A stretch of 64,000 nucleotides of DNA, from positions 40,164,501 through 40,228,500 of the forward strand of contig NC_088927.1 of assembly GCF_038396675.1 (NCBI RefSeq), read 5' to 3'. Origin of the DNA: Hydra vulgaris. Lineage: Eukaryota > Cnidaria > Hydrozoa > Anthoathecata > Hydridae. Positions 1 to 11,804 of the stretch are shown piece by piece. The notes under the pieces are model-generated. The model did no database searches, was not told the origin of the DNA, and saw only the letters and a program-made list of their open reading frames with translations. Position numbers and translations under genes: made by a program. How positions within the stretch are numbered: position 1 is the first letter of the stretch; each line of letters starts with the position of its first letter.

Positions 1-105
1 AAGACCAAAATTTTCAAGGCTAAGGTCAACAGTTTCAAAGCCAAGGCTAAGGCCAAGACCTTTATTTTCGGCCTTAAGGCAAGGCCGAGGCCAAGGCCTA
101 ACAAC
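1..105. repeat. Degenerate GGCCAA-type simple repeat
   Basis: Imperfect tandem copies of AAGGC/GGCCAAG run through the first 100 bases. The composition is GC-richer than the flank. It continues to the left edge of the window, so its full length is unknown. Confidence 0.7.
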
Positions 106-436
106 TCTGATTAGAAGATTATTTTTCCAATTACTACAATAAGCAAAAGTGTTTTTTGACAGTAAAAGCAAAAGAGTTTAAAGAGTTCAAAATACATCAA
201 ATTTTTTTCTAGACTTGTTAAAATTATGTGGTTAAGACACAACTTTAGCCTTGAGTTGACAAGATTGTGGAAATAATTCAAACAATACAATAATAGATAA
301 TTTGGATTCTCTTGAAATTAAAATTGATGAAAAATGTGTTAAATTTTAGGTGAAATAAATTAGCATAAATCTTAACATATCACAAAAAAAATATTTTAAC
401 ACCAAATTGTTTATATAATATTTTAAATTACTTATA

Positions 437-493
437 TAATATTTTATTTGACCTAGGTGAACGTATTGTTCACATAGTTCAAATAAAATATTA
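437..493. repeat. Inverted repeat, 26-bp arms
   Basis: Arms at 437-462 and 468-493 differ at two positions and are separated by 5 bases. It is the first of three successive hairpins up to 664, typical of a fold-back MITE remnant. Confidence 0.8.
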
Positions 494-561
494 AATAAGA
501 CCCATCTACTCGTTTAATTCTGAGTGTTGACGAGATTTTCATCATGCAAATTTTTTTTTTT

Positions 562-593
562 TAACACTGGCTTTAAATTTAAAGCCAGTGTTA
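562..593. repeat. Perfect 32-bp palindrome
   Basis: Two 16-bp arms (562-577 and 578-593) meet without a spacer. It follows a poly-T run (550-561). Confidence 0.9.
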
Positions 594-610
594 GAAAAAA
601 GAAGTATTAG

Positions 611-664
611 TTCTTTAAATTTTTTTCTGCTACTTTATAAAGTAGCAATAAAAAATTTGAAGAA
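611..664. repeat. Inverted repeat centred on ACTTTATAAAGT
   Basis: The core TGCTACTTTATAAAGTAGCA is a perfect palindrome. The outer arms (TTCTTTAAATT and its complement) extend it to about 54 bp with small mismatches. Confidence 0.75.
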
Positions 665-900
665 TTGATTTCTTTCAGCGCTAGAAGTTGCATTAAATTT
701 AGATAACCAAAATAAGTACAACGTAAAACGTTCACATTTTATTGTTATGTCAGCCATATGTGAAACATCATTAGCAAGGATTAGATAGCTTTGCTGAACA
801 TTGCGGAGAAGTTATTCATAAAAAGTTTACTCCAGCTAAGATTTAAGAAACAATTAGTTAAAAGTTAAAGAATTAACTAGGATTAAATTAATCCTTTTAA
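655..900 (+). repeat. Dispersed repeat, copy A (uninterrupted)
   Basis: About 245 bp match, in reverse complement, the two blocks 14159-14272 and 12395-12538. This copy is continuous. It therefore serves as the empty-site paralogue of the element inserted at 12543-14154, whose target ATAT corresponds to 755-758 here. A weak reading frame (HHQQELDSF-like in copy B) hints that it derives from transposon coding DNA. I do not recognise the family. Confidence 0.8.
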
Positions 901-1199
901 AAGGCACACTGTGGACAAGAGTGACCGCTAGGTTAAGTTGTTCCCAAGGTCTGATTTTTTTAATAGCTAGGTATACATTAGTAGACACCATTTATAACAT
1001 TTAGAACTTCTGGGGTGTTGGAAATCCCAAAAAAATTAAGACAAAAAAATCAAAAAATAGCAATAACTTATCCTACTCAAATAAGAGCACAAAGTAAAAA
1101 AACTTTATGTTAATTAGTTATATTATAAGTTTAAATGCTATAAATAATATACTTTACAATATATACTTAAAATTATAAACATTAAATTATATAATTATT

Positions 1200-2988
1200 C
1201 AATTTATTTAATGTTTTTTGATGCAAAAAACAACAACACTCGGTTTTTAGCCGTTTTTCATAATCTATATGTTTAACTCTTCGTTTGCATCTATTCCATA
1301 TTTTTTTGAATTCATGATGAGTAGCTTCTCCTGTTTACTCACAGTAAACTCCTAGAGCGCGGTCAGTAGAATGAAGAAAAGGAAGTATATAACATACCCC
1401 TATGTGAACTTTCCATGTAACACTGAGCTTCCTTATACCCTTGAATGTGGCATGCACATATCCAATCAAATCTGCATAGGACATTTTAAACTCCAGAACA
1501 GCAGTGCTAATGTTATCACCTGCTACCATACTGAATGCTTCTGCTTGAGGGCATTTAAACTTTCTAACACAGTTTACTATTGGTAATAAGTCATATTTTC
1601 CATTGTTTATAATATCTCTTTCAAGTATATCCACCGTCAAGTCCTATGCCTTGGTATCCTCAAAACATGATTTTGTTTATAATTATAAGATTATAAGATT
1701 TATAACACTTTTGAAGTGTGACATTTTTAACTTCTTCTTTCCATTAAGGGTGAAGTTGTCGTTGTACTTATGCAAAGACCTAAGTGTTCTCTTAATACCA
1801 GGCTTTGGAGTGCAGGATCCCTCACAAAATAACTAACTATATTTCCCAGCATGACTACTAATTCCGAACACTGAATTTACACATTTAAGATCAAATGCAA
1901 CATAAAACTTTACATCATTCAAATTCAGAGGCTCAATAAGCTTCCAAAGATTATCATTAGCTTCAGAAACCCCTCAACAATTGCTATAAGAAAGGATCTC
2001 TTTACTCCAGCATCATCTAGCTCTGAATCTGAAGAAGTTTTTTCGATGGGATTAAAAACATTTACAGTAACTTTAAGGAATTCCTGACCTGAATCCATAG
2101 CTATTCTCAATATGAAGTCATGTGGATCTATTCGTCTTTCTGTAATGATGTGCTGTATAAATGTAGATGTGCCTTTTACATGAACCAATGATCTAGTAAT
2201 GACGTCTTCTCCATCCATAAAATCTACTTCTTTAGAAGTGTAAAATTCATCTATACGGTTATGGAGAGCCTCAATTTTTTCAAAGATGTTCAGTTTAATG
2301 CAGTTTGAGTTTCCATACTAGATCTATATTTGGAACAAAAATACTTTGTTCGATTTTTTGAAAGCTCAAGAGATTTAACCAACTTCATAACAGTACCAAA
2401 GGACACCTGTTTCAGCTCAATTCGGTCAGTTTTTTTTTGTCAGGAGTACCAACCACAATGTTCAAAGGAGATCCTTGAGTAGCTAGCTGAAACTTCTATC
2501 CTCTACAAATATTTTCAGCTTCCATCTTATGCTTAAGTATACCTAGCAACATACATTAATAAAATATGCTTATTATTTGGAATTTTAAAATATGTATTTA
2601 TATTAAAAGAACAGCTTAATATACTTGCCTGAGGCTACCCGTTCTGAATATTTAGATCCAAGCTGTTCTGCTGCTTCAATGAGATTGTTGACAGCTTTGC
2701 TCTCTATACAGATATTAACTGCTCCTTGCACTAAGTATTTTTGTTTGAAAACAAATGAACAAATTTTTTAACTAATTAAATATTTTATTAAGTACGATAA
2801 ATTTTGTTATGTGAAGCATTATATATATGAAAAATTAAAACAACTATAATAATAAAATTCTAACCTACAAAACCAAAGCATGTTGAACATACTCTGGAAG
2901 ACTTTGCACATTCAGAATCACTAGAAGCATTGATTTCATCAACAATGTCATTGATATTTGATGATCTTCTAAGATGCAACCTATCAAT
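1200..2988 (-). pseudogene. Decayed multi-exon transposon-type gene
   Basis: Three exons can be placed with consistent phase: 2988-2865 (acceptor TTTTAG, donor GTTAGA), 2730-2629 (acceptor ACTTAG, donor GCAAGT, a GC-AG intron) and 2542 to about 1200 (acceptor GCTAG). The joined frame reads without stops across exons 1 and 2 and contains CSTCFGFV, a possible Cys pair. The last exon has several stops and frameshifts. Its readable blocks include FDLKCVNSVFGISSHAGKY followed by CEG (1865-1930), and GVYCE-stop-TGEATHHEF (about 1335). The style resembles uncharacterised repeat-encoded proteins of cnidarian genomes, which is from memory and not a search. Intron positions survive although the frame does not, so it decayed in place and is not a processed copy. 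No name can be assigned. Confidence 0.6.
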
Positions 2989-3055
2989 CTAAAATAATGG
3001 AAAATATATTGGTCAATAAATAATACTATTTTAGCATACTAAATGGTATTTTAGA

Positions 3056-3137
3056 CTATTCACACTTTGTAAGCTTAAAGTTTAACTATATATACTATAT
3101 AATTAAATTTTAAGCTTACACTGTAAATAGTGAATAA
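3056..3137. repeat. Small palindromic MITE-like repeat
   Basis: The left arm carries GTAAGCTTAAAGTTTAA and the right arm TTAAATTTTAAGCTTAC, one mismatch apart. The outer parts (TATTCAC and GTGAATA) also pair. It sits between two transposon gene fragments. Confidence 0.65.
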
Positions 3138-3289
3138 ATAGTTAATAAAAAATAGTTGTTTATCTTATACAATATATACGTGTTTTGTATAACTTATATG
3201 TATATACTACATATATACACAATACCTCAATGCATATTATACTTACACTAAGTATAAGTACCTCAATGCATATCATACGCACACTAAGC

Positions 3290-3538
3290 AAAATTCAGGC
3301 AAATTGCTGTGATACGACAGCAAGCAACACAGGTCGAGTAAATGGTGCCTGTACAAACCTAGAAAAATTGTTAAATCGTGACCTATTGTACCTCCCTTGC
3401 CGTCACCACATTTTTCAGTTAGTTTTAAGGAGCTGTTTCGAGTCACTGATGGGTGCAACTTCTTCTCCGGACATGGCGCTTTTCAAAATATTTAGAAAAG
3501 CCTGGACGAAACTTGACAAGAACGCTTTTGTTCTTTGA
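3290..3538 (+). pseudogene. Transposase-like fragment with DTT..NTG and CRHH
   Basis: About 83 residues on the plus strand contain CCDTTASNTGRVNGAC, then LLNRDLLYLPCRHHIFQL, then TSSPDMALFKIF. An Asp near a Gly/Asn-rich turn followed by C-x-x-H is the layout around the second catalytic Asp in hAT, P and Mutator-like DDE transposases (known for those families). Here it is inference. The fragment starts without a clear initiator and stops at 3538, so most of the protein is missing. A similar layout occurs in the degenerate gene at 21404-23592. Confidence 0.5.
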
Positions 3539-3572
3539 CAAATGGAAGCTTTTGTTCTTTGACAAATGGAAG
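3525..3572. repeat. 24-bp tandem duplication
   Basis: The unit CTTTTGTTCTTTGACAAATG plus GAAG occurs twice in succession (3525-3548 and 3549-3572). The stop codon of the upstream fragment falls inside it. Confidence 0.9.
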
Positions 3573-3594
3573 GAGTGTCTCGTCACACCAGTGC

Positions 3595-4016
3595 TTTTTT
3601 TTTTTTTTTTTTACAACAACCATTATTATATATTTCAAAAACAAATAATATTTACATGTCTCCAGTTTATATAAATGTCCACCACAAATATTTACAATAT
3701 CTAAAGAGCGTTAACAATGCTGTTTTACGCATGCGCGTTTGACATTTTAACTCATGCGAGTTGAAATAATAAATTCGTGGTTTATAATATATAGTGCTGG
3801 CTATTAACCCATGCATTTAAAAAATATACGCAAGTCCGTCGCACCACAGGGCTACTAGGGACTTGCTTGTCGTTGTCGTTGAAAATATATGTTATTTGTT
3901 GAGAATATATATTAACATATATTAGTAGTACTATGTAGTTGTAAGGAAACTCGCAGAAGACTAAGAAAAGTCTTTTCATCGAGAACCTTTAAAATACAAA
4001 ATAAACTAAAAATTTA
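3595..4016 (-). mobile_element. Poly(A)-tailed retroposon, copy 1
   Basis: A 420-bp unit with a homopolymer tail (poly-T 3595-3612 on the plus strand) matches 15442-15834 in the same orientation at roughly 85-90% by eye. Sequence similarity stops at both sides at the same points, so this is a discrete dispersed unit. Read on the minus strand it ends in poly(A), as retroposed RNAs do. No open frame or clear Pol III boxes were recognised, so its source RNA is unknown. A conserved block carries AAGTCCCTAGTAGCCC. Confidence 0.75.
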
Positions 4017-4064
4017 TTACAAAGGGTAATACAAAAGCAACATAAACATAAAATACAAAAGCTG

Positions 4065-4287
4065 AAGCGACGCGTCGCTTTTGCCCATTTTATGAATTAT
4101 TTTATGAATTATTATTTATGAATTATCCATTTTTTATTAATTATAATACTTTTTAATAAACTTAAAAAAAACTTTTATAAGTATTTTATAATTATTAAAA
4201 CGTGTATTTGAATTATTTTTAACTTATTGGGAACTTTCAAAGCTCTAAAATTGCATTTTTAATTTTTATTCCCACGTCGCGACGTGG
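4065..4287. other. Pair of CG-rich 16-bp palindromes
   Basis: AAGCGACGCGTCGCTT at 4065-4080 and CCACGTCGCGACGTGG at 4272-4287 are perfect palindromes built from the same half-site (GCGACG/CGTCGC) in opposite order. They bracket about 190 bp of AT-rich DNA. They could be ends of a small element or protein-binding sites. Confidence 0.6.
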
Positions 4288-5036
4288 TTGTAAAACTCTG
4301 TGCCTTGGTCAGAGGTGACAACTTTTGGTATACCCATTTGCATGAACAACTGAAATATTTAAAAAATTCTTATATCTTCAAAAAAATTATTTAAATGCAA
4401 TCAGATAATAATATTTAAATTTACCTTATACAATTCTATTGCAACGCCGCTGGCTAATTTTGATTTTAGGGGAAATGCTGCTACCAACTTTGTGCAATAA
4501 TCAGAGATAGTAATAATATATTTATTTCCATCAGATGTTTCAGGAAGTGGTCCTACTAAATCAATTCCAATATGAAACCATGGTGACTGTACTTTAATAG
4601 GATGAAGCTCTGGACTAGTTTTTTCGATTTTTCGCATATTTGTGTCCTGACACTGTTCACAGCTTTTAACCTATGTTATGTATAACTTGCAAATTACAAA
4701 TTCTAGCATATGGTATATATTAATATTCTGATGTCACAGGACTTAAATTTAGAACTATTTAAGAACATACTTTAAAAAAATTACACATAATACAATATAT
4801 AATATATGTATATATTATACATTATCGCATTATAAAAAAATAGATACACATTGGTTACAGATATGATAGCAATACTAAAATATGTATCAGGTAGTAATTA
4901 TACTTATATTCTATAAAAGTGTTATTATTTGTAGAATAGATTAACATTTTGAACAACTTAAAGTTTTGAGAACTTGTTTCAAATCTTCTGTCATTCAGTT
5001 ATTAAAACTTTCTTTATATTTTAAAACATAACATGG

Positions 5037-5306
<270 letters not shown>

Positions 5307-5952
5307 GCCATATTAATATTGATAACAATGATGCAATATACATACAGCATAATCTACATCTTTGAAAATTCCTGGCCAGTAAAAACATTCTGACACCTTG
5401 TATAAAGTTTTTGTTCTACCAAGGTGACCAGCAGTAGGTTCGCTATGACAAAAATTAACAATTTGTTTTCTTTGCTCTTTGCTAAAAATCACTTCCAACC
5501 ATATGTCATTCTTTGTCTTGTGATGCAGTTATCATCCTCCATCCTAAACCTGTAAAGTATAAATAATTATTTATGTATTATTGGAACTGCTTCCAATAAT
5601 ACATAAATAAACATTTTGTGCTATAACTTTTTTGAATATCCTTGTAAGTACTAGTAAATGGGAGCAAAGTATTTACTTTGTGTAAAAAGAATCTACTATG
5701 TTTAGTTTGAAAGTACTGTGTGTATACTAGGGATATACTTGTGTGAAACCTAGTATACCTAGGTATACCTAATACAAATATTCAGTGGACATACTTTGTT
5801 GATTGCTAGTATACTAGGGACATACATACTCTAATACATAACAAAACATGTAATGTAAAATGGTAGCAATAATGCCATCATATATTACAAAATGTTATAT
5901 GTACACTGAAAAATAGATCACAAACATATATTATATTATATACTTTAGTGAT

Positions 5953-6122
5953 CTGTAACACTGACACTGTATATAATATAATAACAAATATAGTCGATAT
6001 GTCAAATAGAATATATGATAAATATATATTCTATTTGACAAATAGAATATAAAATTATCATATATTCTATTTGTCATATCGACTATATTTGTAATCTACT
6101 TTACAGTGTCACAAATGTTACA
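5953..6122. repeat. Long palindromic MITE-like repeat
   Basis: The inner arms (about 5984-6019 and 6057-6093) share AAATATAGTCGATATG and TAGAATATATGAT with their complements. Pairing extends outward through TGTAACA/TGTTACA and ACACTGTA/ACAGTGT. It lies in the first intron of the integrase-like gene. Confidence 0.8.
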
Positions 6123-6175
6123 AATAATTTGTCATAATGACTATATTTGTAACTTTCTTAACAGTGTATAAAAGT

Positions 6176-6227
6176 ATATATCATATTGTAACTATGTTAC
6201 TAGTAACATAGATACAAAATGATATAA
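6176..6227. repeat. 52-bp near-perfect palindrome
   Basis: It is centred on GTTACTAGTAAC. The arms TATATCATATTGTAAC and its partner pair with two mismatches. It follows directly on the previous palindrome. Confidence 0.85.
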
Positions 6228-6403
6228 TCTATGTATAATGTTTATAATCTATACCTGCTTGCTCTTTGTCGAATAGCCCGCTTTTCATTCGTCGTGCAGT
6301 CATAGTGATAAACAGATGTAGATATATAGTTACTAACATCAGCATGCATTCTTTTTTTAGCATTATTCTTTCATTATTCATTCATTTTTAAAACTAATTT
6401 TTA

Positions 6404-8000
6404 AAATGATGGTACAAACTCAGCCGCAATTCATAAAATTACATATGATCCAACTCAAAAACTCCTTCGCAAAGTTCAGAATACTTTACGAAATCTGAAA
6501 ACAAAGTTTACAAAAAATGAATATAGATCAATTTATCCAAGTGACGCCACTCCTCCATGATTATATGGTGTCATCAAAGAACACAAACCAACTAAAAACT
6601 ACCCAATGCTAATTATAGTAAGCACAATAGGATCACCTACATATAAATTATCAAATTATTTAGTAAATCTCATCCAACCTACCTCCAATCTTAACAAAAC
6701 AAAACTTCGAAATTCAAAACAGTTTGTTGATGTACTCAATCATGGTATATCGATCATGGTGAATTTCAAGTTTCCTTCGATATTGTTAATCTTTACCCTT
6801 CAATACCAGTTAAAGAATCAATCGATATTTTATTAGAACAACTCCGTAACAGTCCTGTCTTTAAATCAAAATTATCTTTTTCAGAAATAAAAATACTTTT
6901 AGATTTGTGTTTGTCAAATTGTTATTTTTTACATGAAAGCAACATACACACATTGGAAGATGCTGGTCCTATAGGTTTATCATTAATGGTAGTAATGGCA
7001 GAGAGTTTTCTACAACATTATGAACAAAAAGTGTTACTACAGGCACAATATCTTGCACCACCAATATGTGTAAAATCATTTAAAAGGTATGTAGATGATA
7101 TCCATTCCCGTTTTATAAATGAGGCAGAATCAGAACGTTTTCTTGACTTGTTAAATAATCAACACACAAATATCAAATAAACGATTGAAAAAGAAAGTGA
7201 TTTACACACAATAAATTTTCTCGATCTCTCAATAACAAATAACAAATCCGGAACATATCTTTTTAATATCTATCGCAAAGATGCAATAACTAATGAGCAA
7301 ATAAAGCCGCATTCTTGTCACGATCCAAAAATAATTTATGGTGTATTTAAAGGTTTTATTCAAAGAGCTTTTGCATTATGCAGTAAAGAACACATAAATC
7401 ATGAATTAAAGTTTCTAACAGAAATGTTTACAGAAAATGGTTATATAAAAGAAATACTTCAAAACATTGTCATAAAAATAAAAAACAATAAGCAAAATAA
7501 TCAACAAAACAACAACAATAACATCAAAAAACTAGAACCAAATTATATTTCTCTACCATGGGTACCAAAATTTAGCAATCAATTAAAACAGATATTTAAA
7601 AGTGTAGGCTATACTCCAGTTTTTAAATCACCAAAAAACCTTCAACAATTAATAACTCAAAAAAATAAGCCTCGACTTCCCAACAACTCTTACCCAGGAG
7701 TCTACAAACTGGAGTGTTCGTGTGGAAAGCTCTATGTGGGTAAAACAAAACTCAAGGTTTCAACTCGCATTTGCCAACATCAAAAACATACTTTTGAGGG
7801 AAAATGGAAAAATTCGGAAATACAGTTTCACCAGTGTTCTCCTGGTGAAAGCGGTTTGAATGAAGACAATGGTGATTACGTCACATCGTCGTTTTGGAAA
7901 CCTTATTTTTCTTTTTTAAGACGCAAGAACACATTACATTGAAGTTTTATTATTTGTTTGTTTTTTTAACGGTTTTTTATATTACTTGAATAACGAGGGT
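6404..8000 (+). mobile_element. Penelope-like retroelement, 5'-truncated and decayed
   Basis: Plus-strand coding fragments in shifting frames give the back half of a reverse transcriptase, with YGVIKEHKPTKNYPM near 6565, then LSNCYFLHESN, GPIGLSLMVVMAESF and FKRYVDDIHSRF. A GIY-YIG nuclease-like domain follows near 7690-7790 (PGVYKLECSCGKLYVGKT). An RT followed by GIY-YIG is the hallmark of Penelope-like elements (family knowledge). The catalytic YVDD is intact. At least one stop (about 6561) and frameshifts near 6790 and 7180 make it inactive. The 5' end lies just upstream of the integrase-like gene on the opposite strand. The 3' end is not sharply defined. Confidence 0.88.
7424..7942 (+). 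pseudogene. GIY-YIG nuclease part of the Penelope element
   Basis: This 172-codon frame holds the linker after the RT, an Asn/Lys-rich stretch (KNNKQNNQQNNNNN), the connector FKSVGYTPVFKSPKNL, and the nuclease core GVYKLEC...YVGKT with TRICQHQ after it. In canonical GIY-YIG enzymes the Arg of this helix and a later Glu are catalytic. R of STRICQ is present. The C-terminal His/Glu-rich part shifts frame near 7850. Confidence 0.8.
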
Positions 8001-8102
8001 ATATATAATCCCTAGAAATATTGTAACTTATTATAAGAAAGAGGATAAGTTTACATACCCTACCAGATGTTTCAACTTAATAAAATTACACTATTCTCTA
8101 GG

Positions 8103-8190
8103 TCGGACAACTTACTCCAAACTAGGACATTCTACTCCGGAGTAAAATGTCCGTTCGGACAGTTTACTTCAGCGGACAGTTTTCTCCGTG
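8103..8190. repeat. Cluster of CGGACAnTTTACTCC-like motifs
   Basis: Four related copies occur within 90 bp: GGACAACTTACTCC, GGACATTCTACTCC, GGACAGTTTACTTC and GGACAGTTTTCTCC. There is also a hairpin at 8125-8152 (GGACATTCTACTCC against GGAGTAAAATGTCC). This looks like the subterminal part of a DNA element. Confidence 0.65.
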
Positions 8191-8523
8191 ACAGATCGTT
8201 AAAAAAGTAGACAAAATGATATTCTGCGCATGCGTAAGTTTACGGATTACTAATTTAAGGTATCAAGTCACGTTAAATAAGTAGACAAATTGAACAGTCG
8301 AGGCATTTTTTGCTAACCCCAAAAAAAAACGAACAAATTAAAAAATAAAAATTACGTTAACCGAACTAAAAGCATTAACTTAGTCAAGCGAATTATTTTT
8401 ATTTTACGGCATTTTTATAATGATTAACTAGTTTTATTAATATTTAAAAAAATATTTAACTCACGATATATATTATTAACTTTATCGTGTAGTATGATAA
8501 GAAGGTCTTTTTTTATGTGTTAA

Positions 8524-8676
8524 TTTACCTCCCCAAAACCGTGAAAGCCACTACAGTAAAGGAGCTGCTAGTTGTGGTTACAACCCTCTCTCAACTCTAA
8601 ACACAAACCGTGACGGGAAAGGCCGCTGCGCGGAGAAACAAGTTAAAGGCGGTACTACCAGGGACGTGGTGGTGAT
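8524..8676 (-). mobile_element. tRNA-derived SINE, 5'-truncated copy
   Basis: The reverse complement matches the body of the SINE at 38152-38397: CCCTGGTAGTACCGC, AACTTGTTTCTCCGCGCAGC and GAGAGAGGGTT. The tRNA-like head is cut off or diverged past 8676. No poly(A) remains. Confidence 0.75.
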
Positions 8677-9474
8677 CGCTACTATTTGATAACGACCTAG
8701 ACGGGTGTTATTTGACGATTTTAGCGGTGTTATGTATATAGCACAATAATACTATTTCTTACTATGTGTATGTTTTAAATAAAATCGACATTAAAGAAAC
8801 GACGCACTTCATGCAAAAACTTTATTTGAAAATAAGATCAAAATATCCTTACACAATATAATTAACAAAATAAAATAACATAGTTTTTAAGTCCTTTTGA
8901 AAAATTTTAACTTGGTTGAAACTTGGTCATTTTCGGAAGAAATATAATTTTTCTAAATGGAATTACAACCCTATATAGTATAGAAATATAGTATAGCATA
9001 AATAGTATCATAAAATCGCAATAAAAAAAAATAATAATAAAAAATATCTGCTTTTGCGCCAGAAAAGTACTAAATAAATGCATTGATATATAAATATAAA
9101 TTTTTCTTAAAATTTTAAATTTCGTCATTGTATATATATTTCTCAATACAATATTCTTCATCGTAATAATTAAACTGTTTTTAAATAATTTCGATTTTTT
9201 TTGTTTGTTTGTTTTTTTGTTTTGCTTTGGGTTTATTTATTGTTTAAAATCAATTGTGGAGTTTATTATCTTTGTTTTTTTCCAATTTGTTAGTATTTTG
9301 TTTGATAAAAGTTTTTATGAAATTCAATGACTTGCGAATATCGTATACGTATTATTAGGGGTTTGACGATAAGACTATTTTGTCTTCTTCTTGCTCCGGC
9401 CATTTGTATATTTTACAAATACAAAAATTGTAACTATTGTAATTTATATATTTATTTTTTTCTAAATTTATATT

Positions 9475-9477
<3 letters not shown>

Positions 9478-9560
<83 letters not shown>
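9478..9560. repeat. (TA)n microsatellite
   Basis: About 80 bp of uninterrupted TA. The surrounding 8700-10240 stretch is AT-rich DNA in which I see no gene. Confidence 0.97.
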
Positions 9561-9562
<2 letters not shown>

Positions 9563-10242
9563 TTAATATAACAATTTATATGTTTATATTATTTTCAGCA
9601 CTTCCCTAAACGACTACTTCTATGCCCTTATTATTATTGACAATAATCTATCAATATATTGATTTTCGATTTATATATGATGCTTTTCTTTGTATTCACT
9701 TATTCATTACATTTTTTCATTTCAGATTTATCAAATAATGGGTTTATGCGATATAGAAGAACAAAGTATTGTAAATTTGTATGAACTTTTTAAAAACATC
9801 TACTAATAATTAGTCCAGTCAACGTCTAAACTTCATTGTTGCATCTGTCATTTTAAAGTAGTTTCTAGGCTTTTCTAAATGCGTTTCTTATTCACATGGT
9901 TTTACAAGCAAGGTCTGCAAGCAAATTTGAGCTTAAAATTTTTTTCTTAGCCTTTAAGGAAAATTGATGTTGTTCTTTGTTTAATTTAATTTGTTTAAAT
10001 ATAGTAGTTTTAATAAATAATGTTTGTTTGTTCTTGGTTTTTTCACTTATTTGTTTTCAGATTCTTAAGAACTAGGCTACTAAGCTAACCCAGTTTTATT
10101 TTATTTTTTAGTGCAATTGAAAAGACCAGAAGTGTTTTTTAGTCACTTCACACAGTATAACTGGTACTAATTTGAGTAAATTTACTAATTTTTTTTAATT
10201 TTATATCGGATTTATATATATTTTATCTATCTAGCATGGAAA

Positions 10243-10307
10243 ACTGATTGTAATTTGTTGACATGAAAGTGATCAACAAATTACAGTCAGTAATTTGTTG
10301 ATCACTT
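10243..10307. repeat. Three-arm alternative hairpin
   Basis: The middle arm (10267-10284, AAGTGATCAACAAATTAC) pairs perfectly with 10290-10307. An overlapping part of it also pairs with 10243-10261 (one mismatch over 19 bp). The two hairpins exclude each other. Confidence 0.85.
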
Positions 10308-10309
10308 AA

Positions 10310-11470
10310 ATAATTTTGTGCATTGTAACCTAGATTTTTTGTTAAGTTAAAAATAATTGATGTAAATAAATATTGTTTAATATTTTTGATAAACAACTTA
10401 TGCATATAAACATAAAAAGATATGGATTTCAATAAATCTTAAGTTTAAATATAGTCTTTGTAAGATTCTTTTACATTTTTTTATTATTCAGTTGTAACAA
10501 TAGTAATATTTCTGGTAATATGTTTAATGATAATAGTGAAATTGAAATGGATAATATTAGGCTCAGAGAAGTTATTAATGTAAATGCTAATAGGCAACTT
10601 GAACATAGTTGTTGTCAAGTGAAAGAGATAGATCTAGGCAAGATGAGATTAATCGTTGTTGAAATCTAAGAGACACTGCTCACCAAGCAGAAAACTCAGT
10701 TGCCAGAATTCAGTGTCAAGCAGTGTTAATGTCTGTTAATTTGATTTTACTTTAGACAATTTAGAATAAAGCAAAGTATGAATTTTACTATTTATAGTAA
10801 CAATTAAAAAAAGTTTTAAATTTAAATGATTTTAAGTTTTTTTATAATTTCAAACATAACTGTGTTCTTTTTTTTTTTTTTTTAGTTAGCTTCGTCATTA
10901 CTTGATTAGTTTGCTCACTGTTAAAACATGGTTTTAATTTTGTAAATTTAACATGATGTGAAATTTACTCTATAAATCATTAGTCAACAGTTAGAGAGAA
11001 GCTGGAGCTTAATTAAGAAATGCTGGAAATTAAATCAAGGTAAATATAATTTTGTTTACTGGTAACATAATAAAACCAGTTGCTACTATTTATTGCGTGT
11101 TTTTTTACTTTTTTTTAACATGCTGCTTTGGAAATACTTTCTTTCTATCTCACTCTCTCTTAAATCAGAGGGAGAATTAATAAAACTTATGTAATTACTG
11201 AGCTCTTACGTATTTCTTAATACCACAATTGATAATGACCATTTATAAGAAATATGTTTACTATTTTATAAAATAAAATAGCAAACAACTCTTAAAATTG
11301 TTGATATTAAAGTTAAAATTAAAATTGCTGATATATATCTGAAATTGCTGATAGAGAGTCAAAGTAAAAATAATATTTTTAGATAAATTTGAATTTAATA
11401 TTTTAGATAATATATCAAGTTATTAATGTGTTTTTGTTATTAATAATTTAATTACTTATAACCCGTATTA
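10310..11470. other. No clear gene
   Basis: AT-rich DNA. A short Arg/Glu-rich reading stretch near 10560-10730 (for example RLREVINVNANRQLEH, then in another frame HQAENSVARIQ) resembles helical repeat parts of transposon proteins. It has stops and is too weak to call. Confidence 0.4.
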
Positions 11471-11600
11471 GGGGTTGCTAACTGCTAGTTTTTTTATCAT
11501 TGTTACTGTTGTAAATTACTGCTGTTATTATTATAATTGTAGTTGTTATTGTTATTACTACTGTTATTATTACAATGGTTATTACTGTATTATTACACAG
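11470..11600. repeat. Imperfect TTR trinucleotide repeat
   Basis: GTT/ATT/ACT triplets with occasional breaks run through this stretch. The short Tyr/Cys-rich open frame here is a by-product. Confidence 0.8.
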
Positions 11601-11804
11601 GTCAATAGAAAAAAAAAAATTTTCTGGTGCCGAGCAAACAATTTATTTTTTGTATAGCATTTCTCATTTTGATTTCAAATATGCAACTCATTTTTCACCA
11701 TGACGTCAAGTTGTAAAAATAGTTAAACACATTTATAACATTTACACTTTCAATTAAAGTGCAATAGCTAATTTAAAAAATTGCGAAAAAAATCGTATAG
11801 TTAG

